Below are positions 47,729 to 59,600 of a stretch of DNA of 64,000 nucleotides, piece by piece. Each line of letters starts with the position of its first letter. The first letter of the stretch is position 1. The stretch is from Leptolyngbya ohadii IS1 (GTDB lineage: Bacteria > Cyanobacteriota > Cyanobacteriia > Elainellales > Elainellaceae). The stretch lies in contig NZ_NKFP01000006.1 of NCBI RefSeq assembly GCF_002215035.1, positions 1,314,530 to 1,378,529 on the forward strand. Reading direction: 5' to 3'. Under the pieces are notes generated by a model. It was not told where the DNA came from and made no database searches. It was given only the letters and a program-made list of their open reading frames with translations. The translations under genes were made by a program, and so were the position numbers.

Positions 47729-48832
47729 TTACGGCTGAGGCTTGACAACAAAATTTGCTGCTTCTGTTGGGTTGGGCAGCGGTTGCAGCCGTCCCTGATC
47801 CACTAAAGCCTGATGGATAAACGCTGCGACTTCTCCACGGGTTGCAGGGCGATTGGGATTCAGCAGATTCGTTTGAGGGTAGTTCACGACCAGTCCTGCC
47901 TGGGTTGCCTGCGCGACGGAGTTCACTGCATAGGGCGGAATTTGATCGGCATCGGCGTAAAGGCTGGACACGGAAGCCACGGTTTGCGGATCGGGGGCTG
48001 CGGTCTGGGCGGTGGGGCTGGGCTGCGGTGCAGTTCCCGGAGCGGCAGTCTGGGTGGTGGCAGCAGGATCGGGTGTAGTCGCAGGAGCCTGAGGCGCAGC
48101 AGTCCGGAGATTTGCAGCCAGGGCACGGGTGTTGTTCACAAAAGGCTGCATCAGGGAGGTCATTGCCATGGGATACAGTCCAAAAGGACGGCGGTTCCGC
48201 TGACGGCTTGGGGTCTGGGGGGAGTTGGCTGCGGCGTTTGCCTGCGAATTGGGCTGAGAACCGGGCTGGGAATTGGCGATCGCAACACTGCCCTGCGGAG
48301 CGGGACTGCCTGAATTTGCCTGGGGTTGGGTGGCTGGGGTTCGGGCAGACTGAGCATCGGTGAGATTCAGGTTTTTCGCCAGGGAAACCAGGACTTCGGC
48401 TCTAGAAATGCTGCGATCGGGGGCAAAGAATCCGCCCGGATAGCCCTGCATAAAGCCCATTTCGTATGCCTCTTCGATCGCGGGTGCTGCCCAGTAGCCC
48501 TGAGGAACATCGTTGTAGACGCTGCCGCTGGGAATTCGGCGTTCTGCTGCCTGATTAAACGCATTTTGCAAAATGGAGGCGTACTCGTCGCGTCGCACAG
48601 GACGTTCGGGCTGGAAGGTGCCATCGGGATATCCCGCTAAAATTTGCTGCTGCGTCAGGCGTTCAATAAAGGGCTGTGCCCAATAATTTTGCGTATCAGG
48701 AAACGCTGTGCCGCTGTCTGAGGGAGCCGTAGAAGTAGCAAAAACGGCGGGCGGCGGACTCATTAATCCTGCGGTCAGTCCGGCTGTCACGAGTGCTGTT
48801 CCGGCGATCGACCAGCGCGAAAATTGAATCAT
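47729..48832 (-). CDS. SLH-domain envelope protein with Ala/Pro/Gln-rich linker
   Basis: A 367-residue exported protein. It has an N-terminal signal peptide (about 1-32, with the sequence up to AVFATSTAP). Two SLH units lie near residues 43-150: PDTQNYWAQPFIERLTQQQI with AGYPDGTFQPERPVRRDEYA, then VPQGYWAAPAIEEAYEMGFM with GGFFAPDRSISRAEVLVSLA. A long low-complexity linker of Gln/Ala/Pro/Thr (about 165-300) follows, with a final SLH-like unit at the C-terminus. Such proteins attach to peptidoglycan-linked polymers and the outer membrane. The gene start is in the fold-back zone, and its first 205-208 bp recur at 50129-50336 and 50331-50532. Confidence 0.85.
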   Translation of the reverse strand: MIQFSRWSIAGTALVTAGLTAGLMSPPPAVFATSTAPSDSGTAFPDTQNYWAQPFIERLTQQQILAGYPDGTFQPERPVRRDEYASILQNAFNQAAERRIPSGSVYNDVPQGYWAAPAIEEAYEMGFMQGYPGGFFAPDRSISRAEVLVSLAKNLNLTDAQSARTPATQPQANSGSPAPQGSVAIANSQPGSQPNSQANAAANSPQTPSRQRNRRPFGLYPMAMTSLMQPFVNNTRALAANLRTAAPQAPATTPDPAATTQTAAPGTAPQPSPTAQTAAPDPQTVASVSSLYADADQIPPYAVNSVAQATQAGLVVNYPQTNLLNPNRPATRGEVAAFIHQALVDQGRLQPLPNPTEAANFVVKPQP

Positions 48833-48993
48833 AGGTTTCTCCGGGTGATGCTGATAGGGTGATGGTCATAAGTGCTTTTACCGGATTAGCGTAACAAGGA
48901 TGATTTTTTAGCTTCTCCTTCGATCGATAGAGACAGTGCAATTAGAAATAGCTCAATTAGAAACAGCTCAATTAAAAACAGCGCAGCGAGGCG

Positions 48994-49480
48994 CTAGGAA
49001 AGGTAGATCTGTAGCTGCTGTGCTAACTCCTGAACGTGGGGCGGTTTGAGCATCGACAAATGGTTTCCCGGCACCGAATGCACCTGAACCCGATCGCAGA
49101 GTGCATCCCAGCCCATTGCCGGATCGGAGCTGCCGTCGTTCGAGGGATTTGCGGCTTTGAACAGGGTCAGCGTCCCAGCGTAGGGTTTGGGTCGATATCG
49201 ATCGGCTGCCCGGCTGTTGGCATAGAAGATTCGCAGCAGGGGGACGATCGCTGTAATGAGACGGTGTATCTGCTTCCTGCGAATGGGACGTTAAATCATT
49301 TTCTGAAGACCCTATGAATCCTGTTTCTGACAGATTTGATTGTCTTCGGCGATAGGTCGATCGATCCAGCCGCGTAATATTTTGAGCATGGGTTAAGGAC
49401 TGATGGCGCAGTTCGTCAATGATGGGCGCAAGCTGGGCGATCGTGGGAGTTTCAAAGACGCAGCGCAGGGGGAGTTCAAC
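48994..49480 (-). pseudogene. NRPS thioesterase C-terminal fragment (copy A)
   Basis: The minus frame reads RIFYANSRAADRYRPKPYAG on through DRVQVHSVPGNHLSMLKPPH to LAQQLQIYLS and a stop at 48994. The His in VPGNHLSML is the thioesterase catalytic His. This is the genuine thioesterase C-terminus that the long NRPS gene (50694 stop) lacks. From 49238 the sequence jumps, at shared AGGGGGACGATCG, to the linker near 51084, out of frame. An inverted copy lies at 49481-49967 on the plus strand. Confidence 0.9.
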
Positions 49481-50128
49481 GTTGAACTCCCCCTGCGCTG
49501 CGTCTTTGAAACTCCCACGATCGCCCAGCTTGCGCCCATCATTGACGAACTGCGCCATCAGTCCTTAACCCATGCTCAAAATATTACGCGGCTGGATCGA
49601 TCGACCTATCGCCGAAGACAATCAAATCTGTCAGAAACAGGATTCATAGGGTCTTCAGAAAATGATTTAACGTCCCATTCGCAGGAAGCAGATACACCGT
49701 CTCATTACAGCGATCGTCCCCCTGCTGCGAATCTTCTATGCCAACAGCCGGGCAGCCGATCGATATCGACCCAAACCCTACGCTGGGACGCTGACCCTGT
49801 TCAAAGCCGCAAATCCCTCGAACGACGGCAGCTCCGATCCGGCAATGGGCTGGGATGCACTCTGCGATCGGGTTCAGGTGCATTCGGTGCCGGGAAACCA
49901 TTTGTCGATGCTCAAACCGCCCCACGTTCAGGAGTTAGCACAGCAGCTACAGATCTACCTTTCCTAGCGCCTCGCTGCGCTGTTTTTAATTGAGCTGTTT
50001 CTAATTGAGCTATTTCTAATTGCACTGTCTCTATCGATCGAAGGAGAAGCTAAAAAATCATCCTTGTTACGCTAATCCGGTAAAAGCACTTATGACCATC
50101 ACCCTATCAGCATCACCCGGAGAAACCT

Positions 50129-50336
50129 ATGATTCAATTTTCGCGCTGGTCGATCGCCGGAACAGCACTCGTGACAGCCGGACTGACCGCAGGATTAATG
50201 AGCCCGCCGCCCGCCGTTTTTGCTACTTCTACGGCTCCCTCAGACAGCGGCACAGCGTTTCCTGATACGCAAAATTATTGGGCACAGCCCTTTATTGAAC
50301 GCCTGACGCAGCAGCAAATTTTAGCGGGATATCCCG
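50129..50336 (+). pseudogene. Inverted fragment of the SLH-domain gene start (copy B)
   Basis: The plus strand reads the SLH-protein signal peptide and first residues up to QQQILAGYP, then folds back into a non-native frame at 50331. Identical to the true gene start except one synonymous base. Confidence 0.9.
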
Positions 50337-50532
50337 CTAAAATTTGCTGCTGCGTCAGGCGTTCAATAAAGGGCTGTGCCCAATAATTTTGCGTATCAGG
50401 AAACGCTGTGCCGCTGTCTGAGGGAGCCGTAGAAGTAGCAAAAACGGCGGGCGGCGGGCTCATTAATCCTGCGGTCAGTCCGGCTGTCACGAGTGCTGTT
50501 CCGGCGATCGACCAGCGCGAAAATTGAATCAT
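50331..50532 (-). pseudogene. Fragment of the SLH-domain gene start (copy C)
   Basis: The minus strand repeats the first 67 codons of the SLH gene (start 50532), then meets the palindrome centre. It lies 161 bp beyond the NRPS stop, corresponding to the natural spacing between the SLH and NRPS genes, so copy C preserves the ancestral junction. Confidence 0.9.
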
Positions 50533-50693
50533 AGGTTTCTCCGGGTGATGCTGATAGGGTGATGGTCATAAGTGCTTTTACCGGATTAGCGTAACAAGGA
50601 TGATTTTTTAGCTTCTCCTTCGATCGATAGAGACAGTGCAATTAGAAATAGCTCAATTAGAAACAGCTCAATTAAAAACAGCGCAGCGAGGCG

Positions 50694-53600
50694 CTAGGAA
50701 AGGTAGATCTGTAGCTGCTGTGCCATTTCGTAGGCGACCAGTCCGCCAAAAGACCATCCGCCGAGGAAGTAGGGTCCGTGGGGCTGAACGGTGCGGATGG
50801 CGTTGATGTAGTACGCTGCCATTTCCGGGATGCGGTTGAAGGGCAGTTGTTTGCCGTCTAAGCCAAGGGGCTGGAGTCCGTAGAAGCTTCTGGGGATCGC
50901 GAAATCTGTTTCGAGGAGCTGTGCCAGTTCCAGGTAGGGAAAAACGACGCCAAAGATGGGATGAACACAGAAGAAGGGCGATCGCTGGCTGCTAGCTGTT
51001 TGGCTACTAGTCGTTCGGCTGCTAATCATTTTATGAATAGTCAGGGGAACCAGCGGCGACCAATTATTTTTTGGTTTGTTGAAAGGGGGACGATCGCTGT
51101 AATGAGACGGTGTATCTGCTTCCTGCGAATGGGACGTTAAATCATTTTCTGAAGACCCTATGAATCCTGTTTCTGACAGATTTGATTGTCTTCGGCGATA
51201 GGTCGATCGATCCAGCCGCGTAATATTTTGAGCATGGGTTAAGGACTGATGGCGCAGTTCGTCAATGATGGGCGCAAGCTGGGCGATCGTGGGAGTTTCA
51301 AAGACGCAGCGCAGGGGGAGTTCAACGTTGAATCGATCGCGGATACGGGAGGTCATTTGAGTTGCCAGCAGGGAATGTCCGCCCAGTTCAAAGAAGCTGT
51401 TGCTTGGGTCTGCGTCGGGCTGTCGCAGTAGCTCTTTCCAGATGTCCAGCAGGGCAAGTTCTGTGGCAGTGTGGCTTGTGGAACCGGAGGAATCTAAATG
51501 ATCATCTGTGGGTTGGGATGATGGGGCAGGATAGGGATTTTGCTGCTGTAGGGAGGCGCGATCGATTTTGCCATTTGCGTTGAGGGGCAAGGTTTCCAGG
51601 GGAGTAAAGGCAGCAGGAATCATGTAGTCGGGCAGGGTTTGCCGCAGATGGGTGCGAAGAGCGGGAATGATCTGGCGGGCAATTTGGGACTGAAGGGGAT
51701 TATTGGTGTAATGATGCCAGGGGAAATTCTGGAATGCGTGATCAGACTGATGTGTAGCGAAATCGACGGGGATATCAGTCAGTGAATCGATTAGTGACTG
51801 TGAATCGATTAGTGACTGTGAATCAATCAGTGACTCGATCGCAAATTCAATGTCTGCCATACTGCCATGCCGAATAAACGCGACATCATAGTCTCCCGAT
51901 GATCGATCGATCGCCCAATTTATTTCAATTCGGTAGGGCAAAATGGTCTCCAGCTCCCACCAGTCCTGTGGAGCGGTCGCGTTCTTTTCTAAGTTCTGGA
52001 GCGTCTTCCGAAACTGTTCTACGGTTTTGGGTGAAGCTTTGCGGTAGAGCCATTCAGTCGTCCGTAGCGCATCATAAACGCGATCGTTTGCAATATTTTT
52101 AATCCCAAAACGATCGGGCTGATGCTCAAGCAGGTATTTCTTGACTTCGCTGACCATTAGCTTTTGGGTTTTCCAGTTTATCCACTGAATTGATTGTGAA
52201 GGCGATCGGTCTTCGTTCTCGTTTAAGTTATTTCCCTCAAGATGCAGGACAACGCTATAGCGAAACTGATTCATCTCATTGCGGTGATGTCCTTTCGCTA
52301 AACGAATCTCTACTCGTTGAATGCCGGGAAATCTTTGGCGCAACGCCGTAAAGAAAGCGGGATCGATCGCCAGTTCGGATTCCTCAAATCGCGATCGTTC
52401 GACCTGCTGTTGAAGCAAGGTACGCTCCGTTGTTCCTTCGGCTTGAAACAGTTGAACCTCGGCGTGGAAGGCAGTCAGCAGCGGTAGGCTTCGCACATCT
52501 CCCAGAAATATCGCACCCCCCGGACGAACGGACTGCACTGCACCTGCAATCACCTCCAGCAAATAGTCAACGCTGGGAAAATACTGCACCACGGAGTTGA
52601 GAATGACCACATCGAATGTCGCTGATTCAATTCCTCTAAAATCCGTTGCCGATCGCTCTAATAGTTTCACCTGCGACAAGCTCAGCCGATCGACCTGTTG
52701 CTGAACGGTTTCCAGCGAAACGGCAGAAAAATCGGAGCCGTAATAAACCTCACAGTGGGGCGCAATCTGAAACAAAACCAGCCCTGTCCCGCAGCCGATT
52801 TCTAAAACTCGTTTTGGCTGAAGTGCCAGAATTTGCTGTACGCGATCGTCTAGCCATTCGCGCATCTGTTCCGCTGGAATTGGTTTTCCGGTATAGCTGC
52901 TGTTCCATCCAGTAATGTTAAAGGTGGGATCGAATTGTTGATGCGTTTGCGGGGAGTAGGTCTGGTTATAGAGCTTTTGCCACTGTCCAACCTGTTGCGC
53001 CTGAAGGGTTTCATTCGCCTGGGATGTGTCAATTTCCAGGAGCGAGGGCAGATTGTGAATTGGATGATTCAGACTGAAATAAGCAATGAGCTGTTTATCC
53101 TGGGAAGCTTTGCCGACGGGTAAAACGATCGCCTCTCGGATTGCCGGATGCCGTTGCAGGATAGCTTCAATTTCCCCCGGTTCAACTCGAAAGCCACGAA
53201 TTTTAATCTGGTCGTCCGATCGTCCGCAGAATTCTAGATTGCCGTTTGCGCGATATCGAACCCAATCGCCTGTGCGGTAAAGCTGCTGTCCAGGATGAAA
53301 CGGACTGGAAATAAACCGCTCCGCCAAATCAGGACGATTCAAGTAGCCCCGTGCCACGCCTGCGCCGCCAATATACAGTTCGCCCATAATCCCGATCGGC
53401 ACTGGCTGAAGCTGACTATCCAGCACATACACCTGCGTATTTGCCACCGGACGACCAATCAGCGGTTCATCTCCGGGACGCAGTTCCGCCGCCGTTGCCC
53501 AGATCGTGGTTTCCGTAGGTCCATAGGCATTGAAGAAGCGCCGATCCACTGCCCAGCGATCGATTACCGCAGAGGGACAGGCTTCGCCGCCAGTAATTAG

Positions 53601-56600
53601 AGTTTTTAGATCAGGCAAATCCGCAGCGGGCAAAACCGCCAGAACCGCCGGAGTCAGCAGCGCATGGGTAATGGCTTGCTCCTGCAAATAGTGGATTAAA
53701 TCCGTACCGGGCATCCGAGCCGCTTTGGGCGGAATGTAGAGCGTTCCCCCCGACCCGATCGCCAGTGCCATCTCAAACACCGAGGCATCAAAACTGATCG
53801 AACTAAACTGAAGCACGCGAATGTTAGACGGAAGCTCAGGCGATCGATCGGACAGCCCCAAAAGCTGATGCTGTGCTGCGACCACGTTACAGAGTCCCCG
53901 ATGGGTGAGCATCACGCCTTTCGGAATTCCAGTAGAGCCAGAGGTATAGATGACGTAGGCAAGGGAATCGGGATTGGGAAGTACTGTGGTGTCTGATAGA
54001 TCCTGGAAGCCTCCTAAATCCCCTATTCGTAAATTGCCGCTCTTCAGAAGTGAGGGGGGATTTTGAACGGGGGAATTTTTCTGTTGCAAAAGAACTGCCT
54101 GCGATGGCTCGGTTCCCCGCACTCGCTCCTCAGGAGCGGAAAAAATAGATGGGGGGCTAGGGGGGCGAACTACAGGTGAATTAAATAACGGTTCTTCTGT
54201 TGAATCGATCGATCGATCCAAACAAATCATCTCTACATTCGATTCTGGTAAACCCTCGACCAACCCCGATTGAGTCAGCAAAACTTTCATCTGCGTATCG
54301 CCCAGGATAAACGCAATCCGATCGCTGGGATAGCCGGGGTCGATCGGCACATAGGCTGCGCCCGCTTTGAGAATGCCTAGAATGCCAATTAACCAATCCG
54401 CAGAACGATCGGTACAGAGTCCAGCGAGTTCATTTTGCTGTATGCCAAGCTGTCTTAAAGTGTGTGCCAGACGATCGGCTTTAGCGTTCACTTCGGCATA
54501 GCTGAGCGAGGTAAATTCTGTGACGATCGCTATCTTGTCGGGGAACTTTTGCACCTGTTGTTCAAATAAACCGTGAAAGCCGCGATAGGGTTCCAGAGGC
54601 GCTAGGCGATACTGTTCCAGGAACGCTCCGCGATCGGATGAAAACTCAAGTTCTGTTTGATTCCAGTCTGTTAAAAGCTGCTGACGTTCAGCGGACATTA
54701 GCAAAGGCAAATCGGACAGCCGCGCATCGGGATTCGCCACAATGTTTTCCAGCAGCGTTTGGAAATGTCCGACCAGCCGTTCAATCGTAGAGCGATCGAA
54801 TAAATCTGTGCTGTAGGCGATAAAGCCGCTCAAGCCCGCCTCGGATTGCCACAGGCTGCGAAGTCCGTGGGTGGGTTCCCACAGATGCACTTCCAGGTCG
54901 AAGCGAGTAGTTTGTGGTTCCAGCGGTAGGGGAGTTAACTGAATTCCGGGGAGTTCTAATGGCTGCATGGGGGCGTTTTGCAGGGCGAAGGCAACCTGAA
55001 ACAGGGGATTGCCGCTTAAATCGCGTTCCGGATCAAGTTCCTCCACCAGTTTCTCAAACGGTAAATCCTGATGTTGATATGCCTCCAGCGCCACGTTTCG
55101 CACCTGCATCAACAGTTCCCGAAAGGTGGGATTCCCGGATAAATTCGATCGCATCACCAGGCTATTCACAAAAAATCCGATCAGCCCTTCTAGCTCGCTG
55201 CGATGCCGATTGGCAATGGGAGAACCGATCGCGATATCGGTCTGTCCCGTGTAGCGGTGCATCAGGGTTTGGAACGCCGCCAGTAAGGTCATAAACAGCG
55301 AAACGCCTTCCTGCTGGCACAAATCTTCGATCGCTTCTGTAAGTTGGGGAGAAAACTGAAGCGGAACGGCTGCACCGCGATAGGTCTGCACGGCGGGACG
55401 GGGATAGTCGATCGGTAAATCCAGCCGCGAAACCTCCTGAAGCTGCGATCGCCAGTAGGCTAACTGTTTTTCTAGCACGTCGCCCTGAAGCCACTGCCGC
55501 TGCCAGCAGGCAAAATCCCCGTATTGAATGGGTAACGGAGCCAGTTCCGCTGCCCGTCCTTCCATTCCTGCCTCGTAAAGTTCTGCCAGTTCTCGAATCA
55601 GCACGCCGAGCGACCAGCCATCCGCAACAATGTGGTGCAGCGTCAGCAGCAAAATTGCCTCTGATTGATCTGCTTGTTCGCTCACTTGTAGCAGCGTGAC
55701 CCGCAGGGGTAAATCGATTGCCAGGTTGAATGGACGCTGGAATTCTGCGGCAGTAAATTGCTGGATAATACGATCGCGATCGCGTAGCGCTCCTGGAACC
55801 GTATCGCGGGTTCCTTGCAGGAGTGACCGCAAATCGATCGTAGATAATGGAATATTTGCGGAAATGTTTGCGTCCGGTGAGATAACCTGAACGGGTTCCC
55901 CATCCACAATCGCAAAGGTTGTTCTCAAAGCGGCATGGCGACGGATAATCTCATGAAACGATCGCTCCAGCAAATCGGGATTAATCGCTCCGGTGAGGCG
56001 AATAGCCGCAGTCACATTGTAAAAGGGATTATCGGGCGAAAGCTGATAGAGAAACCAGAGACGCTGCTGGGCAAAGGATAGAGGAAAGGTTGTGGTCTGT
56101 TGGGGCTGTTCAATTCTGGCGATCTGCCTGTGGCGGTTGCGCGAAGTGGTCGGGGCGCTAAGAGCAGCTAAGGAACGATGCAGCAGATCTTCCGGATTAG
56201 AGTGTTGGGAATCAGAGTGTTGGGAATCAGAGTGTTGGGAATAAAGAAATTGAGGGGCGATCGCTTCGATTCGGGCTGCCAGGGCTGCGATCGTCGGGAA
56301 TTCAAACACCTCGCGCAGGGGAATTTCCACCTGAAATCGATCGCGGAGACGAGACACAAGCTGAGTTGCCAGGAGGGAATGTCCGCCCAGCTCAAAGAAA
56401 TTATCGTGAATGCCAACGGTGCGTCCCAGCAATTGCTGCCAGAGATGAACGAGGGATTGCTCCAGGGAAGTGGTGGGTAACGCAGCAGGGAGGATAGGAG
56501 GAATGACGTTGAATATGGGAGAGGGTAAGGCACGATGATTCACCTTGCCGTTGGGTGTCAGAGGCAGACTGTCCAGCATCACAAATGCGGCAGGCAGCAG

Positions 56601-59600
56601 GTAGGCAGGCAGTTGGGTCTTGAGGAATTGGCGCAACTCGGTTTCTGTAAGCTGCGATTGCCTTCCCGCTTTAGGAACGAGATAGGCGATCAGCTGACGC
56701 TCCGCTTCTCCTTCCCGTACCGTCACTACTGCCGTTTCAATATCGGGATGCTGGGTCAGAATCGCTTCAATCTCGCCCAACTCAATCCGAAAGCCGCGAA
56801 CCTTAACCTGATGGTCTGTCCGTCCCAAAAACTCAAGATTTCCCTTTGCATCGTAGCGGGCACGATCGCCTGTTCTGTACAGCCTTTGCTGATTTACCGG
56901 ATGATGGACAAACCGTTCTGCCGTTAGCTGTGGCTGATTCAGATAACCCTGCGCTAAACCATTTCCACCCAAATAAATTTCGCCGATAACTCCCAACGGA
57001 ACGGGCATCAGGCTGGTATCCAGCACATACACCTGCGTATTCGCGATCGCCTGACCAATTGGAATCGTCGTGTCATTCTCCGGAACGTTCTCAACTTCAT
57101 ACCACGTTGAAAAAGTTGTATTCTCCGTTGGACCATAGACATGAATTAAGTGCTGAGGTTTTCCCTGCTGGAGAATTGTTCTGATGCGATCGGGATTCGC
57201 TGCCTCACCGCCAAATAGCAGGTAAGTAAGCGATCGAAAAGCGTCCGGAATCTGGCTGACCGTTTGATTTAGCAGAGCCGTCGTCAGAAACATCACTTCG
57301 ATCTGCTGCTGCTGAATTTCCTGGGTAAAATCTGCCGGGGACAGGAGCATTTCGCGATCGATACCCACCAGACAGCCTCCGTTCAGCAATGCACCCCAGA
57401 CCTCAAACGTCGCTGCATCAAACGCTAAATTTGCTGCCTGAGCGATCCGCACTCCCGGCTGAAGCTGCACATAATCTGGATGACACACTAGCCGTCCGAT
57501 CGCCCGATGCGGGACGATGACCCCTTTTGGAGTTCCCGTTGAACCGGAAGTGTACATGATATAAGCAGGCTGATCATTCGCTGTAGGGTTTCCCAGATTC
57601 TCCCCAGATTGCTGCGCGATCGTTTCCCACTCCTGATCCAGGTAGATAGCTCTGCTCTTGCGTCCCAGTGCATCTTGTAATAAATGCTGCGATCGCGAAT
57701 CGGTTAGTATGATCGTCAATTCTGCATCTTCAATCATGAAACGCAGTCGTTCCAGCGGATAATCTGGGTCGAGCGGCACGTAGGCTGCACCCACCTTTAG
57801 GACTGCCAGCATGGCGGCGATCGTTTCGGCTGACTGTCCCAAACCAATTCCGACCCGCATTCCCGATCGAATTCCCAGTTTTGTTAAATATCGGGCAAGC
57901 TGATTGCTGCCGTAATTCAGTTCGCCATAGGTAAACTGATGCTGTCCAAACTGAAGGGCGATTTGCTGGAGCTGTTGATGTGCCTGAATTTCAAACAGAC
58001 GAGCGACGCTCAAATCCTGCAAATAGGAATGCAAATAATTACTTTGAATCTGGCGATCGAGGATTCGCTGCTGTTCTGCCTGCGCCATCAAGGGTAATGC
58101 AGACAAACGGGTTTCTGGCTGTGCCACAATGCCTTCCAGCAAATACTGGAACTGCTGCCGCAACCGGGCAATCGCCGCCTCATCAAACAAATTCCGGTTG
58201 TAGACCATCACGCCCCGCAGACCGTCCGATCGCTGCCAACCCTTGCCCCACAAACTTCTGAAATCACCGTCGCACTTCCAGAGATACAGTTCCAGGTCGA
58301 AGCGCGTTGTCTCCGTCTCAAACGCAACCGGGCTGAGCGTGAGTCCCGGCAGTTCAAGCTGACTCATGGGCGTATTTTGCAGCGCAAACACCACCTGAAA
58401 CAGCGGATTTTGATGCAGGCTGCGAACGGGTTGCAGTTCCTCTACCAGTTTTTCAAACGGCAAATCCTGATGGTCATACGCCGCTAACGTAACTTCCCTG
58501 ACCCGATCGAGCAGCACCCGAAAGGGCGGATCATCTGACAGATCCGATCGCAGCACCAGGCTATTCACCAAAAAGCCAATGAGTCCTTCCAGCTCACTCC
58601 GATGTCGATTGGCAATGGGGGAGCCGATCGCGATATCGGTCTGTCCGGTGTAGCGGTGTAGAAGCGTTTGAAAGGCGGCAAGCAGGGTCATAAACAGCGT
58701 TACGCCTGCGGTCTGGCTCAGTTCTTCTAATCGATCCAGCAGATTTTGCGGCAGTTCGATGAGCTGGCTCGCTCCCTCATGGTTCTGGATTTTAGAATGA
58801 TTCGATGTTTTATTTGGTGAATGATCTGACGAATGATCTGATAAATCATCCGATGAATGCTCTGATAAATTTTTTAATGAATCATCCGGTAGCCGTTTTG
58901 ATAAACGATTAACTGAAGCGATCGCGGATAAATTCAGTGGGGACAGATCCCGAAGCTGCTGCCGCCAGTAGTCTAGCTGCATTTTGAGCAGATTTCCCTG
59001 AAGCCATTGCCGCTGCCAGTGGGCAAAATCGCCGTACTGAACGGGCATTTCGGGCAAAATGGAAAGCCGCTCGCCCTGCAATCCCTGGCTGACGCCCGCC
59101 GCATAAAATTCACCGAGTTCGCGAATCAGAACCCCGCTCGACCACTCATCAAAAATAATGTGATGCAGCGCAATCAGCAGCAGATGATCGGTTTCGCCAA
59201 TCTGCCAGAGCCTGAGCCGAAACAGCGCCCCCCGGCTGAGATCAAACGGCTGCTGTGTAATTTGACGAATCTGTTGCAGCGCCAATTCTTCGGCACAGAT
59301 CGCGATCGGCAAATCCACCTCAATCGGACGCGACGCCGCTTCTCCACTGCGGAAATCATGAACGACCTGAACAAGCTGCCCATTGACAACATCAAAGGTA
59401 GTTCGTAAAACTTCGTGGCGACGGACAATTGCCTCAAGGCTCTGTTGCAGTGCCGATCGGTTCAGGTTTCCCGTGAGCCTCAGGAGAATGGGGATTATGT
59501 AGGATGCAGTGCCGGGTATCAACTGCTCAATAAACCAGAGACGCTGCTGGGCAAACGAAGCCGGAAAAACTAAAACTTCTTCCTCGATCGATTCCCTGAT

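Larger units (their letters stand above)
48625..50336. repeat. Long palindrome P3: copy A and inverted copy B (856-bp arms)
   Basis: Arms 48625-49480 and 49481-50336 are reverse complements with no spacer, centred on TTCAACGTTGAA. That 12-bp palindrome occurs naturally in the NRPS gene (51321-51332). The only difference seen is one base (48758 A, equivalent 50203 C on the plus strand). The arms contain the SLH start, its upstream spacer, a piece of NRPS thioesterase and NRPS linker. The centre is a natural palindrome, so the fold formed at an existing hairpin. Confidence 0.95.
49938..50723. repeat. Long palindrome P4: inverted copy B and copy C (393-bp arms)
   Basis: Arms 49938-50330 and 50331-50723 are reverse complements with no spacer, centred on TTAGCGGGATATCCCGCTAA. 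The inner CGGGATATCCCG occurs naturally in the SLH gene (48625-48636). Copies B and C share the same base at 50203/50458, where copy A differs. With P3 this gives an A-inverted A-A triplication. Confidence 0.95.

Noticed and set aside
49403-49993. A plus-strand 196-residue protein and its identical minus-strand twin (48968-49558)
   Set aside because: Both are readings of a palindrome made of NRPS fragments; the C-terminal parts are in a shifted frame.
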